DNA from: Streptomyces melanogenes
GTDB taxonomy: Bacteria > Actinomycetota > Actinomycetes > Streptomycetales > Streptomycetaceae
Direction of reading: 5' to 3'
Length of the DNA stretch: 64,000 nt
Assembly (NCBI RefSeq): GCF_014649795.1
Contig: NZ_BMTS01000003.1
Location: 186,001-250,000 of the forward strand
Shown piece after piece: positions 35,521 through 43,244 of the stretch. Positions within the stretch are counted from its first letter, which is position 1; each line of letters starts with the position of its first letter. Below the pieces are notes generated by a model that saw only the letters and a program-made list of their open reading frames with translations, did not search any database and was not told the origin of the DNA. The position numbers and the translations under genes are program-made.

Positions 35521-37113
35521 CTACTTCCGGTAGCCGAGGACCGTCATCATCCCGGCCTCCGCGTGGTAGACGTTGTGGCAGTGGACCATCCACAGGCCCG
35601 GGTTGTCCGCGTCGAAGTCCACGGTCAGCGTCTGCTTCGGCCGCACCACCGCCGTGTCCTTGCGGGCCCCGCCCGCGCCGCCCGCCAGCGCGAACGTGTG
35701 GCCGTGCAGATGCACCGGGTGCCACATCGAGGTCGTGTTGGCGAAGACCAGCCGCACCCGCTCGCCCGCCTGGACGGGGTGGCGCGCGTCCGGCCGGTAC
35801 GGCTTGCCGTCGAAGGCCCAGTCGTACTTCGCCATGCCGCCGGTCAGCGTCAGCTTCACGGTCCGGTCCGGCGCCTTCGCGGGCAGCGCCGCGGACGCGT
35901 CCGGCGCCAGCCGGTCGGCCGTGAGCAGCCGACCGGTCAGCTCCTTGGGCCGTACGGAGGCGGTGGGCGCGGTCCCGCCGCCGGTGCGCAGCACCGCGAG
36001 CGCCGCCGCCTTCTTCCCCTCGGCCTGCGCCACCAGCGGGAACACCCCGTCGCCCGCCGTGACCAGCACGTCGTACCGCTCGCCCATGCCGAGCAGCAGC
36101 GCGTCCGCCGTGGTGTGCCGGACCGGGAAGCCGTCCGTGTGGGTCACCGTCAGCTCGTGGCCGCCGAGCGCCACGCGGAAGGCGGTGTCGCCGCCCGCGT
36201 TGACGATCCGCAGCCGGATGCGCTCGCCCGGCTTGGCGGTGAAGACGGAAGGGTCCTGTGGAGTACGGCCGTTGACCAGGTAGTACGGATACGCGACGTC
36301 GCCCGCGTCGCCGCCGAGCGCCTCGCTGGTGGCGCCCATGAGCATGCGGGAGGGACCGGCGGAGGACGTCGGCGTGCTGCCCATGGCCCCCATGTCACCC
36401 ATGTCGTGGCCGGAGTGGTCCATGCCGCCGCCCATGCCCTTGCGCAGCTCCGCCAGCACCGCGTCCGGAGTCGAGCCGTCCACCCCGTCGACCCAGTCGT
36501 CCAGGACGACGACCCACTCGCGGTCGTACGCCAGCGGCTCCTTCGGGTCCTCGACGATCAGCGGGGCGTACAGGCCCCGGTCCTGCTGGACGCCGGAGTG
36601 CGGGTGGAACCAGTACGTGCCGGGGTGGGCGACGGCGAACCGGTAGGCGAAGGACGCCCCCGGCGCGACGGCCCGCTGGGTCAGACCCGGCACGCCGTCC
36701 ATGTCGTTGCGCAGGGCGAGGCCGTGCCAGTGCAGCGAGGTCGGCTCGGGGAGGTGGTTGGCGAGGGTGAGCGCGAGCGTGTCGCCCGCGGTGACCCGCA
36801 CCTCCTGCCCGGGCAGCCTGTCGCCGTACGCCCAGGAGCGGACGGTACGGCCGCCGCCCAGGTCGAGCGGGGTCGCGGTGGCGGTGAGGCGGACGTCGCG
36901 GACGGGCCCGGAGCCGCGCCGGGCCTCGGCGGCGACGACCTCGGGACCGGCGGGGTCGACGAAGCCGGAGGGAGCGGCCGACGGCTTGGAGCCGTGGTCC
37001 ATCCCCTCCATGCCGTCCATCGAGCCGGAGCCCGAGCAGGCGGTGAGCAGGGCGCCGCCCGCGACGGCGGTGGTGGCGCCGAGCACGGCGCGGCGGGTGG
37101 GGTGTGCGGACAT
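35521..37113 (-). CDS. Multicopper oxidase, Tat-exported lipoprotein
   Basis: A 530-aa secreted copper enzyme. The twin-arginine start TRRAVLGATTAVAGGALLTACSG also ends in a lipobox-like LLTAC. All four copper-binding motifs are present: LHWHGLAL, YWFHPHSG, HPVHLHGH and HCHNVYHAEAGMM. The Met/His-rich linkers (MDGMEGMDHG, MDHSGHDMGDMGAMG) suggest copper or cuprous-ion oxidase activity like CueO. ATG 37113 was preferred to GTG 37125. A DUF6153 gene, often near copper genes, lies just upstream on the same strand. Confidence 0.92.
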   Translation of the reverse strand: MSAHPTRRAVLGATTAVAGGALLTACSGSGSMDGMEGMDHGSKPSAAPSGFVDPAGPEVVAAEARRGSGPVRDVRLTATATPLDLGGGRTVRSWAYGDRLPGQEVRVTAGDTLALTLANHLPEPTSLHWHGLALRNDMDGVPGLTQRAVAPGASFAYRFAVAHPGTYWFHPHSGVQQDRGLYAPLIVEDPKEPLAYDREWVVVLDDWVDGVDGSTPDAVLAELRKGMGGGMDHSGHDMGDMGAMGSTPTSSAGPSRMLMGATSEALGGDAGDVAYPYYLVNGRTPQDPSVFTAKPGERIRLRIVNAGGDTAFRVALGGHELTVTHTDGFPVRHTTADALLLGMGERYDVLVTAGDGVFPLVAQAEGKKAAALAVLRTGGGTAPTASVRPKELTGRLLTADRLAPDASAALPAKAPDRTVKLTLTGGMAKYDWAFDGKPYRPDARHPVQAGERVRLVFANTTSMWHPVHLHGHTFALAGGAGGARKDTAVVRPKQTLTVDFDADNPGLWMVHCHNVYHAEAGMMTVLGYRK

Positions 37114-37179
37114 GACTGGGTGCACCTCGTGGTGTGGGCATGCGAATGAGTAGGGGCGCGTGTCCTGCTTCGCGCGCTC

Positions 37180-37575
37180 CTACTGGCGCAGCACCGACAA
37201 GGCGGCGACGGAACTCCCGTACGGAGGGGGAGGGTTGGGCCACAGCGGCCGCAGGGTCCGGCCGCGGACGACGGTCGTCCCCGACGTCCGGCCGCGCGCC
37301 GACAGCAGCCGCACGGCGAGCAGGGCGAGGCCCCAGACGCCGAGCACGGCGAGACATACGGAGCCGGGGTCCATGCCGCGCATGGGCTCGTGGCGGGGGG
37401 CGGCGGCCTGGTCGTGACCGGCGGGCGCGGCCATGGCCATCGAGGTGTGCTCGCCGGAGGCAGCCGCTGTGTGCTCCGCCGGATGCCCGACCGTATGCAT
37501 GGTGAAGATGCCGAAGAGCAGCGCGGCGCAGAGCAGCAGCTGCCCGTACGCCGTCGTCCTCCTCGCGGTCACCAT
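37180..37575 (-). CDS. DUF6153-family His/Met-containing membrane protein
   Basis: A 131-aa protein with two membrane helices: the first, LLLCAALLFGIFTMHTVGH, is a signal-anchor, and the second is SVCLAVLGVWGLALLAVRLL. The extracellular part between them is rich in His and Met (HPAEH, HTSMAMAAPAGHDQ, HEPMRGMD), compatible with copper binding. This layout matches DUF6153 of Streptomyces. It is 66 bases upstream of the multicopper oxidase on the same strand, so a shared role in copper handling is likely. ATG 37575. Confidence 0.75.
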   Translation of the reverse strand: MVTARRTTAYGQLLLCAALLFGIFTMHTVGHPAEHTAAASGEHTSMAMAAPAGHDQAAAPRHEPMRGMDPGSVCLAVLGVWGLALLAVRLLSARGRTSGTTVVRGRTLRPLWPNPPPPYGSSVAALSVLRQ

Positions 37576-37646
37576 GGACCGCACCTTACCCCCACCCGGT
37601 ATGACTCGACGTGCGGGACCCGGGGCGCGCAGGTGATCATGACCCC

Positions 37647-38348
37647 ATGACGACCACGGACGCGGCCGAAGAGGAAGCAACCGGTTCGCGCGTCCGGCCC
37701 GCGGTGGTCCTGCTGGCGCTCGGTGCGCTGGCGTACACCGCGTGGGTGCTCGAAGTGGTCGTCCACACCGGGCTCGACCCCGTACAGACCTACGTCAGCG
37801 AGCTCGCCGCGGCCGACCAGCCGCTCGGCGGGCTCTTCCGGGCGACGGACCTGACGGCCGGGGCACTGGTGTTCGCCGGGTCGGCGTGGGCGCTGTGGCG
37901 GTGCGACCGGCGGGGCTGGTCGGTGGCCGGGTGGGCGGGGCTCGTGCTGTTCGGCGCGGCGACCGTGGCCGACTCGCGGCTGCCGCTGAGCTGTGCGCCG
38001 ACCGCCGACCCCGAGTGCGCGGCCCGCGAGACGGCCGGTCTGGTCCCGGCCACGCACACCGCGCACGCGGTGAGCAGCAGCGTCGCGATGACCGGCGCGC
38101 TGGTGGGAGTCGTGGCGCTCACGGTAGCGGCGCGCCGCTACGGCCGGTGGGCTCCGCTGGCCCGGGTCGGCCCGTTGCTCGTGGTGCTCGAACTGGCCGT
38201 CACCGTCTGGACGCTGGCCGCGATCGCCGCGTTCGAGGCCGGGCGCGGGACCTGGTCGCTGGGGGCCGGGCAGCGGGGGCAGGTGCTGTTGGTCGCGGTG
38301 TGGCTGGGGGTGCTCGCGTACGCGGTCGCGCGGGAGAATCGAGTATGA
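37647..38348 (+). CDS. DUF998-family membrane protein
   Basis: A 233-aa protein with about six membrane helices. The segment TYVSELAAADQPLGGLFRATD near the start and the layout of helices fit DUF998. There is a two-cysteine extracellular loop (LSCAPTADPECAARE). Function is not known for the family. The stop overlaps the start of the following hydrolase gene by 4 bases (ATGA). ATG 37647 gives a short acidic cytoplasmic N-terminus. Confidence 0.82.
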   Translation: MTTTDAAEEEATGSRVRPAVVLLALGALAYTAWVLEVVVHTGLDPVQTYVSELAAADQPLGGLFRATDLTAGALVFAGSAWALWRCDRRGWSVAGWAGLVLFGAATVADSRLPLSCAPTADPECAARETAGLVPATHTAHAVSSSVAMTGALVGVVALTVAARRYGRWAPLARVGPLLVVLELAVTVWTLAAIAAFEAGRGTWSLGAGQRGQVLLVAVWLGVLAYAVARENRV

Positions 38349-39196
38349 CGTTCGTACGGATCGACGGGGTGCCGCACCACGTGGTGGTGGAGGGAAGCGG
38401 TCCGCCCGTGCTGCTCAGCGCGGGTCTGGGCATGGCCTGGTTCGACTGGGACGAGGTGGCGGCGCTGCTGGCCCCCCACCGCACGGTGGTCCGCTTCGAC
38501 CGCCCCGGCCACGGCCTCTCCGGCCCGGCGGCGACCCCGCCGACGGCCTCGGGGGAGGCGCACCGGATCGCGGCGGTGCTGGACGTGGTGGGGGTGTCCG
38601 GGCCGGTGACGGTGGTGGGGCACTCGATCGCGGGGTTCCACGCGGAGGCGTACGCGCGGCTGCACCCTTCGCGTACGGCCGCGCTCGTCCTCGTGGACTC
38701 CAGCGTGGAGCCGGAGGCTCGGGTGGGGGTGTCGTCGCGGGTGGTGTCTGCGCGGGTGGTGGGGGCGGTGCTTTCGGGTGCGGGGTTGCCGGCGGCGCTC
38801 GGGCCCCTGCTGCGGCGGGCCACGGTCCGCCTGTCCCGTACGGGCGGTTCGGATCCGGCCCCGGCCGAGCTGATCCGGCGCTGCTACCGGGCGTCCCGGG
38901 TGTGGCGGGGGCTGCTCCTGGAGAACGCCCGCTACCGCCCCGTGGCGGCGGAACTCCTCCACCTCCGTGACCACTTCCCGCTGCCGCCGGTGCCGGTGAG
39001 GGTCCTTGCGGCGGCTGCCGGTGGCCCGTCCTGGCTCACCAGCCAACGGGCTCTGGCGGATGCGCTGGGGGGTGAGCTGGAGGTGGCTGAGGGGGCGGGG
39101 CACTTGGTGATGCTGGACGACGCGGTCCGGGTGACGGAGACGATCCTGGGAGCGCACTTTTCCCCCACCCCGCCCCTTCCCGATGCTCCAGATTGA
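38345..39196 (+). CDS. Alpha/beta hydrolase; 3' end rewritten by element insertion
   Basis: A 283-aa alpha/beta hydrolase: nucleophile elbow GHSIAG (Ser about residue 95), oxyanion-region SAGLGMAWFDW, and catalytic histidine in GAGHLVML. Substrate unknown. It overlaps the DUF998 gene by 4 bases. The last four residues and the TGA stop (39182-39196) belong to the integrated element. Joining the two flanks puts TAA right after CTT CCC, so the pre-insertion protein would have been 279 aa ending TPPLP. The insertion therefore leaves the gene almost untouched. Confidence 0.85.
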   Translation: MTFVRIDGVPHHVVVEGSGPPVLLSAGLGMAWFDWDEVAALLAPHRTVVRFDRPGHGLSGPAATPPTASGEAHRIAAVLDVVGVSGPVTVVGHSIAGFHAEAYARLHPSRTAALVLVDSSVEPEARVGVSSRVVSARVVGAVLSGAGLPAALGPLLRRATVRLSRTGGSDPAPAELIRRCYRASRVWRGLLLENARYRPVAAELLHLRDHFPLPPVPVRVLAAAAGGPSWLTSQRALADALGGELEVAEGAGHLVMLDDAVRVTETILGAHFSPTPPLPDAPD

Positions 39197-39207
39197 GTGT
39201 TCTGGAG
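39143..39207. other. attL, left junction of the integrated element
   Basis: The left half is host sequence CCCACCCCGCCCCTTCCC; the right half, GATGCTCCAG to TTCTGGAG (39182-39207), is element DNA. The core is CTTCCC at 39176-39181. With attR it rebuilds a palindromic attP whose arms CCCGATGCTC and GAGCATCGGG flank GCTT, placing the crossover at CT (39176-39177). Confidence 0.85.
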
Positions 39208-39274
39208 TGATCGGGTCGTGGCGGTATCTACGCAGGTCAGGCAGTCGGGGAACTCGTCCCTCCCCACACAGGGG

Positions 39275-40993
39275 ATGGAGAACAACCACCCTGGCATAGG
39301 TACAGCACCCGCCGAGACCCTGCGCGGGGTCCGATGCATCCGATTGTCGGTCCGTACAGACGAGACGACCAGCCCCGAGCGTCAGCGTGAATCCGACGAC
39401 CAAGCAGCGAGCGCCCTCGGTATCGACTTCGGCGAGGGTGACGCGCTGCGCGAAGCGGTCGACCTGGACGTGTCCGCGTCCAAGGTCGGCCCCTTCGAGC
39501 GTCCGCAGCTCGGCGCGTGGCTGAAGCGCCCCGACGACTTCGATGCCCTGGTTTTCTGGCGCTTCGACAGGGCTATCCGGTCCATGGGCGACATGCACGA
39601 GCTTGCGAAGTGGGCGAAGCAGCACCGCAAGATGATCGTGTTCGCCGAGGGCATCGGCGGGGGTCGGCTCGTCTTCGACTTCAGTAATCCGCTTGACCCC
39701 ATGTCCGAGCTCATGATGTTGATGCTCGCGTTCGCTGCTCAGGTCGAGTCGCAGTCCACCAGCGACCGCGTGACCGGCGCACAGGCAGCCATGCGCAAGA
39801 TGCCGCTTCGGTGGCGTGGCGGCGGACAGCCCGCGTACGGCTACCTCCCCGCCCCGATGCCCGCCGAACATGGCGGGGTCGGCTGGACGCTTGTCCCGGA
39901 CCCGGTAGCGGTCACGGTGATTGAGCGGATCATTGCCGCGCTGGTGGCCGGGAAGAGCCCGCTCACTATCGCTCGGATGCTGAACGCTGACGGCGTGCTG
40001 TCCCCGTCCGCCCACTGGGCCGCCTACCGGGCCCGCACGAAGAACAACGGGACGGAGCCGGCGGAGAGCACCACGCCGAAGCGGAAGCCCGCGCAGTGGC
40101 GGGACAAGACCATCGTCAAGATGCTCACGTCCCCCGCGATCATGGGTTGGAAGATCCACCGGGGCAACCCCGTGCGCGACGACCAGGGCGCCCCGGTCAT
40201 GGCTGCCGAAAAGGGGATCCTCACCCGCGAGGAGTTCGACCAGGTGGGCGCGCTGCTCACCCCCAAGCCTGTCGCCGAGCGCCCGCCCGTCCGCAAGGAC
40301 TCCGGGGCACTGCTCCTGCGCGTCATCCACTGCGACGGCTGCGAGGGCCGCATGTACCTGAACAAGGGCTACTACCAGTGCTCTTCCTACAAGTACGGCG
40401 CGAACTGCCCCGCCCCGTCCACCGTGCGCGCCGACTGGGTGGACGAGCACGCAAGCAGCGAGTTCCTGCGGCTGGTCGGGCCGGTGCACATCACCCGCGT
40501 AACCGAGATACCCGGCTATGACCCTCAGCCGGAGATTGACGCCACCGTGGCGGAGATGGAGGAGCACGACGAGCAGAAGGGCCGCCGTAAGTCCAAGGCG
40601 GGCATGGCAGCCTGGCAGAAGCGCGCCGACGCGTTGGAAACTCGCCTGGCAGAGCTGGAAGCACGGGAGAAAACCGAGCCCCGCCGAGAAGTCCTGTCGA
40701 CCGGCCGCACCTACGCCGACGACTGGAACAGCGCGGACACCATGGCACGCCGCACCATGCTCGTAGAGGCAGGAGCACGGCTCATGGTCAAGCGCGGCAC
40801 CCGGGGCGGGTGGCGCAAGCTCGACCTTCGGCGGGTGGAGTTCACCATCACCGGGGACCTTGACCCCGCCATTGAAGCGAACGTGACCGTGGCCGGTGAA
40901 CTCGCCACCGAGAACAACCCGAACCACGCGCCCACGCCCGGGGCGATGGCGCACCGCAACCTGACCCCTGACACCCTCGCCACGGCTGCATAA
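39275..40993 (+). CDS. int: Large serine recombinase (site-specific integrase)
   Basis: A 572-aa integrase from ATG 39275 (GTG 39197 would add 26 residues). The resolvase-type catalytic domain holds the nucleophilic serine in RCIRLSVRTDETTSPERQRE and the conserved ALVFWRFDRAIRS; the recombinase domain includes MLTSPAIMGWKIHRG. A zinc ribbon follows, IHCDGCEGRMYL with CSSYKYGANCPAP. A coiled-coil stretch (ADALETRLAELEAREK) lies near the C-terminus. It sits 60-100 bases from attL, as usual for such elements. It should catalyse attP x attB integration; excision would need a recombination directionality factor, not identified here. Confidence 0.94.
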   Translation: MENNHPGIGTAPAETLRGVRCIRLSVRTDETTSPERQRESDDQAASALGIDFGEGDALREAVDLDVSASKVGPFERPQLGAWLKRPDDFDALVFWRFDRAIRSMGDMHELAKWAKQHRKMIVFAEGIGGGRLVFDFSNPLDPMSELMMLMLAFAAQVESQSTSDRVTGAQAAMRKMPLRWRGGGQPAYGYLPAPMPAEHGGVGWTLVPDPVAVTVIERIIAALVAGKSPLTIARMLNADGVLSPSAHWAAYRARTKNNGTEPAESTTPKRKPAQWRDKTIVKMLTSPAIMGWKIHRGNPVRDDQGAPVMAAEKGILTREEFDQVGALLTPKPVAERPPVRKDSGALLLRVIHCDGCEGRMYLNKGYYQCSSYKYGANCPAPSTVRADWVDEHASSEFLRLVGPVHITRVTEIPGYDPQPEIDATVAEMEEHDEQKGRRKSKAGMAAWQKRADALETRLAELEAREKTEPRREVLSTGRTYADDWNSADTMARRTMLVEAGARLMVKRGTRGGWRKLDLRRVEFTITGDLDPAIEANVTVAGELATENNPNHAPTPGAMAHRNLTPDTLATAA

Positions 40994-41274
40994 CAGGGCG
41001 TACGAGCCCGAGCATGTCCCGGTTGGCCACTGGTCCGCCGGGACTCTCGGCGTACCCCGAGTGGCGGATAGGCTTGCCCTAGCCCACACCGAAATGGGCG
41101 TGTGGGTCAGGGGCGGTGCATGTCACGACTCACGAGCCGAGAATGCAGTACACCCGCCCTGTCTCGCCCCGGTAGTCCTCGGACCGCCGGGGCTTTCCCG
41201 TGCCCGCAGACAGGCGTACAGCGCCCCACGCAAGGCAGCTGGTCCGCCGGCGAGGGCCATCAGCGGGCAAGCAA

Positions 41275-41371
41275 GCGTGACGGTGTGACGCTGGAAGGGC
41301 TTTTTCACTTTCCTCTATGAGAAGTAGAAGAAAAAGAGAAACAGCCCCTCTCAGCGTCACAGCGTCACACC
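41275..41371. repeat. Inverted GTGACGC repeats flanking an AT-rich tract
   Basis: GGTGTGACGCTG (41282-41293) is exactly inverted as CAGCGTCACACC (41360-41371). Two extra half copies, AGCGTGAC at 41274-41281 and AGCGTCAC at 41353-41360, give four related sites. Between them lies an AT-rich, purine-biased segment (about 41301-41345, containing GAAGTAGAAGAAAAAGAGAA). The arrangement resembles a small replication origin or multi-site operator; which protein binds is unknown. Confidence 0.6.
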
Positions 41372-41380
41372 GGGCCGCGG

Positions 41381-41471
41381 GAATCTCTCCCTCCCTACTA
41401 CTCATGGGAGCAGGGAGACCGACGGCCCCGGTAGCTCGGCAAGAGCGCTGGAATTCGTCCCTCCCTACTAC
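41381..41471. repeat. Direct repeat pair with TCCCTCCCTACTAC
   Basis: GGAAT followed by TCCCTCCCTACTAC occurs at 41388-41401 and 41458-41471, 70 bases apart; the preceding six bases are similar too. TCGTCCCTCCC also occurs near the integrase start (39255-39265). Possible binding sites of an element protein. Confidence 0.5.
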
Positions 41472-41716
41472 ATACAGGAGAGAGCGGGACTACCGCGCAC
41501 CCACCCCAAGGGGGACACCCGGCGGACCGAGTGCCCGACTCTCACCAGCGTTGCCCGCGCACCACGCGCCCCGCGTTACCGGGGTGGCCGCAGGGGTCGT
41601 GAGGCAACGCGCGGGGACTGCACCGCCCACGAGTAACCCGCCCCTCGGGGTGTGCCGAAAGGGGTCGAAGCGCGTGCAGTCCCCCACGGTCCCCGCCTCG
41701 CCGGCGGGGACGACAA

Positions 41717-41790
41717 GCCCGCCTAGCCCAACGGCAGAGGCCCAGCGATTCAAACCCGCGGTGATCCCGGTTCGAGTCCGGGGGCGGGCA
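41717..41790 (+). tRNA. tRNA-like sequence, anticodon arm degenerate (CAA in loop)
   Basis: The 74-nt sequence has a perfect 7-bp acceptor stem (GCCCGCC with GGCGGGC, discriminator A), a perfect T stem with canonical loop TTCGAGT, and a D arm with the loop GG. The anticodon stem has only three central GC pairs with mismatches at both ends; the loop TTCAAAC would put CAA at the anticodon. CAA would be leucine, but the short variable loop is not tRNA-Leu. It may be a decayed or unusual mobile-element tRNA. No CCA is encoded. Confidence 0.5.
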
Positions 41791-41821
41791 CTCGACCATA
41801 ACGAGCACCAGGCGGTGACAG

Positions 41822-42172
41822 ATGACGAGCTGTATCGAGTGCAGCACGGCGGCAACTCGCCGTGGACGCTGCGACGTTCACGACCAGGCGCACGAGCAGC
41901 GCCCTGCGGTGCGGGCTCGGCGTGAGCGCAGTAGGCGACGTGCGAAGCGGTTCGATGCTGCGGCACGGCTCCGGCGACGGGTGCAGGAACGGGGGTCGGC
42001 CTGGTGCGACTGGTGCATGGACACCTTCCCTGCGGACGGCGTGGACGTCGACCACGTACGTCCGCTGTCCCTCGGTGGTGAGGACGTTGACAGCAACGTG
42101 CAGGTTCTGTGCCACGGGTGCCACGGGCTCAAGACCGCAACGGAGTTCGGGGCCGCTGGTGCCCCGTTCTGA
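41822..42172 (+). CDS. HNH endonuclease with zinc-binding cysteines
   Basis: A 116-aa protein. The HNH core is WCDWCMDTFPADGVDVDHVRP followed by LSLGGEDVDSNVQVLCHGCHGLKT; CxxC pairs at CDWC and CHGC hold the structural zinc. The N-terminal CIECSTAATRRGRCDVH adds another Cys/His set, and a basic linker (RARRERSRRRAKR) joins them. HNH nucleases next to terminase genes cut phage DNA concatemers during packaging. It follows the tRNA-like sequence by 31 bases and faces the eS30/uS12-like gene tail to tail with only 2 bases between stops. Confidence 0.87.
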   Translation: MTSCIECSTAATRRGRCDVHDQAHEQRPAVRARRERSRRRAKRFDAAARLRRRVQERGSAWCDWCMDTFPADGVDVDHVRPLSLGGEDVDSNVQVLCHGCHGLKTATEFGAAGAPF

Positions 42173-42174
42173 CG

Positions 42175-42609
42175 CTACTGGATCACTTTTTCGTAATGCG
42201 CCTTGTACCACCTAGGGATATGGGTGATTCGTGAGATCGGTACCCGTTCTGCGACCGACCCATAACTGTGGCCACTAAGTGTCATACGGGGTGGTTGCCA
42301 CTTAACGATCCTGAGACTGACACCAGGGATCTCATTCATCCGGCTAGCACGGAGTAGCACGGGTGATCCCTCCGTGACACCCTGAACTCCCCTGGGAATG
42401 TAGGCGGTTGCCTCGGAGCCGTTTGGGAACTTGACTTGGGCAACCCTTCGCTTGGATCGTTTCGGGTTGCCAAATGACACGTCGGAAAGACTTACGACGC
42501 TTGCGAGCAATTTCCGACCGCCACGTCTGACCTTACGGGCTCCATCTGCTTTCGGCGTGAGCCCTTTGACCTTCCCTGAGTGCGCAAGCGAGCCATGCTT
42601 TCGCGTCAT
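42175..42609 (-). CDS. Ribosomal-protein-like hybrid: eS30-like start joined to uS12-like domain
   Basis: A 144-aa basic protein, the only inverted gene in the packaging block. ATG 42609 has AGGGG five bases upstream. Residues 5-20 (HGSLAHSGKVKGLTPK) match eukaryotic/archaeal eS30 (HGSLARAGKVRGQTPK) at 12 of 16 positions. Residues 46-104 align without gaps to bacterial S12: VAQVKFPNGSEATAYIP, SPVLLR and EIPGVSLRIV correspond to VARVRL...EVTAYIP, SIVLVR and DLPGVRYKII. Asn48 and Asn92 take the places of S12 Lys43 and Lys88; Glu93 replaces the methylthiolated Asp. The C-terminus (105-144) is unrelated to either. Codons (AAA, AGA, TCA, GTA) are foreign. Function unknown; alignments are by eye. 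Confidence 0.72.
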   Translation of the reverse strand: MTRKHGSLAHSGKVKGLTPKADGARKVRRGGRKLLASVVSLSDVSFGNPKRSKRRVAQVKFPNGSEATAYIPRGVQGVTEGSPVLLRASRMNEIPGVSLRIVKWQPPRMTLSGHSYGSVAERVPISRITHIPRWYKAHYEKVIQ

Positions 42610-42738
42610 TCTGACCCCTGGTAGTCGATGCTTACCCGAATGGGTTTCAGAGTCCATTACTAGCGCGTGGACCACAAGCGCATCTCACCCAAACGGGGTG
42701 AGAGAAACGATCCCCCACCCCTCGGGAGATGATCCCCC

Positions 42739-43116
42739 ATGCCTCGAAGGCCCCGCCCCCCTTGCTCTGTCCCTGGGTGTCCCGAGCTGACCACGGGTGG
42801 GCGCTGTGAGCGTCACGAGCGTGAGGCGAACCGTACGAGGGTGACGCCTGGTGGTAGTTCGTACGGGCGCCGTTGGCCGCGCACCCGGGCTGCCTATCTG
42901 TACGCCCATCCGTGGTGTGTGCTGTGCCGTCGTACGGCCAACGTTGCGGACCATTTCCCTTTGAGCCGCCGGGAGTTGGTGGCTAGGGGCGTAGCGAATC
43001 CGGATGCGTTCGAGCGTCTGCGTCCGCTGTGCACGTCGTGTCACAGCCGTGAGACCGCGAAGCATCAACCGGGCGGTTGGGCAGCCGAGAAGGCGCCGAA
43101 GGCACCGCTGTTCTGA
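42739..43116 (+). CDS. HNH endonuclease, phage packaging type
   Basis: A 125-aa nuclease with the usual phage HNH order: CSVPGCPELTTGGRCERH at the N-terminus, SYGRRWPRTRAAYL, then the core PWCVLCRRTANVADHFPLSR and CTSCHSRETAKH. This form normally lies directly before terminase and portal genes and assists terminal cleavage. Here the terminase small-subunit gene follows after 128 bases, but the large subunit and portal are absent. ATG 42739 follows GGGAGATG-like sequence. Confidence 0.9.
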   Translation: MPRRPRPPCSVPGCPELTTGGRCERHEREANRTRVTPGGSSYGRRWPRTRAAYLYAHPWCVLCRRTANVADHFPLSRRELVARGVANPDAFERLRPLCTSCHSRETAKHQPGGWAAEKAPKAPLF

Positions 43117-43244
43117 CTCGCCGACCAGGCGGGTACTCCCCTCCTCCGCCCTTCCGGCGCGGCAGGGAGGGAAAAAACTCGCGCCGGAGCTGCGGACGTT
43201 TTTGGAAGGCCCGAAACCGCCCCGGAAAGAGGAAGTGAGAATGC

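Larger units (their letters stand above)
40994..41716. other. Non-coding left region of the element
   Basis: No convincing gene is visible in these 723 bases. It contains an AT-rich segment framed by inverted GTGACGC repeats (41275-41371) and a pair of direct repeats with TCCCTCCCTACTAC (41388-41471), both listed separately. Short open frames here have no family resemblance, ribosome site or codon bias. Confidence 0.6.

Noticed and set aside
39197..39274. Upstream GTG start for the integrase
   Set aside because: It would add 26 residues without similarity to recombinases and places the start within the attL arm; kept only as an alternative, since the ribosome site for 39275 is not strong.
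41061..41405. Short open frames on both strands in the non-coding left region of the element
   Set aside because: No ribosome sites or recognisable families, and they overlap the inverted repeats and AT-rich tract.
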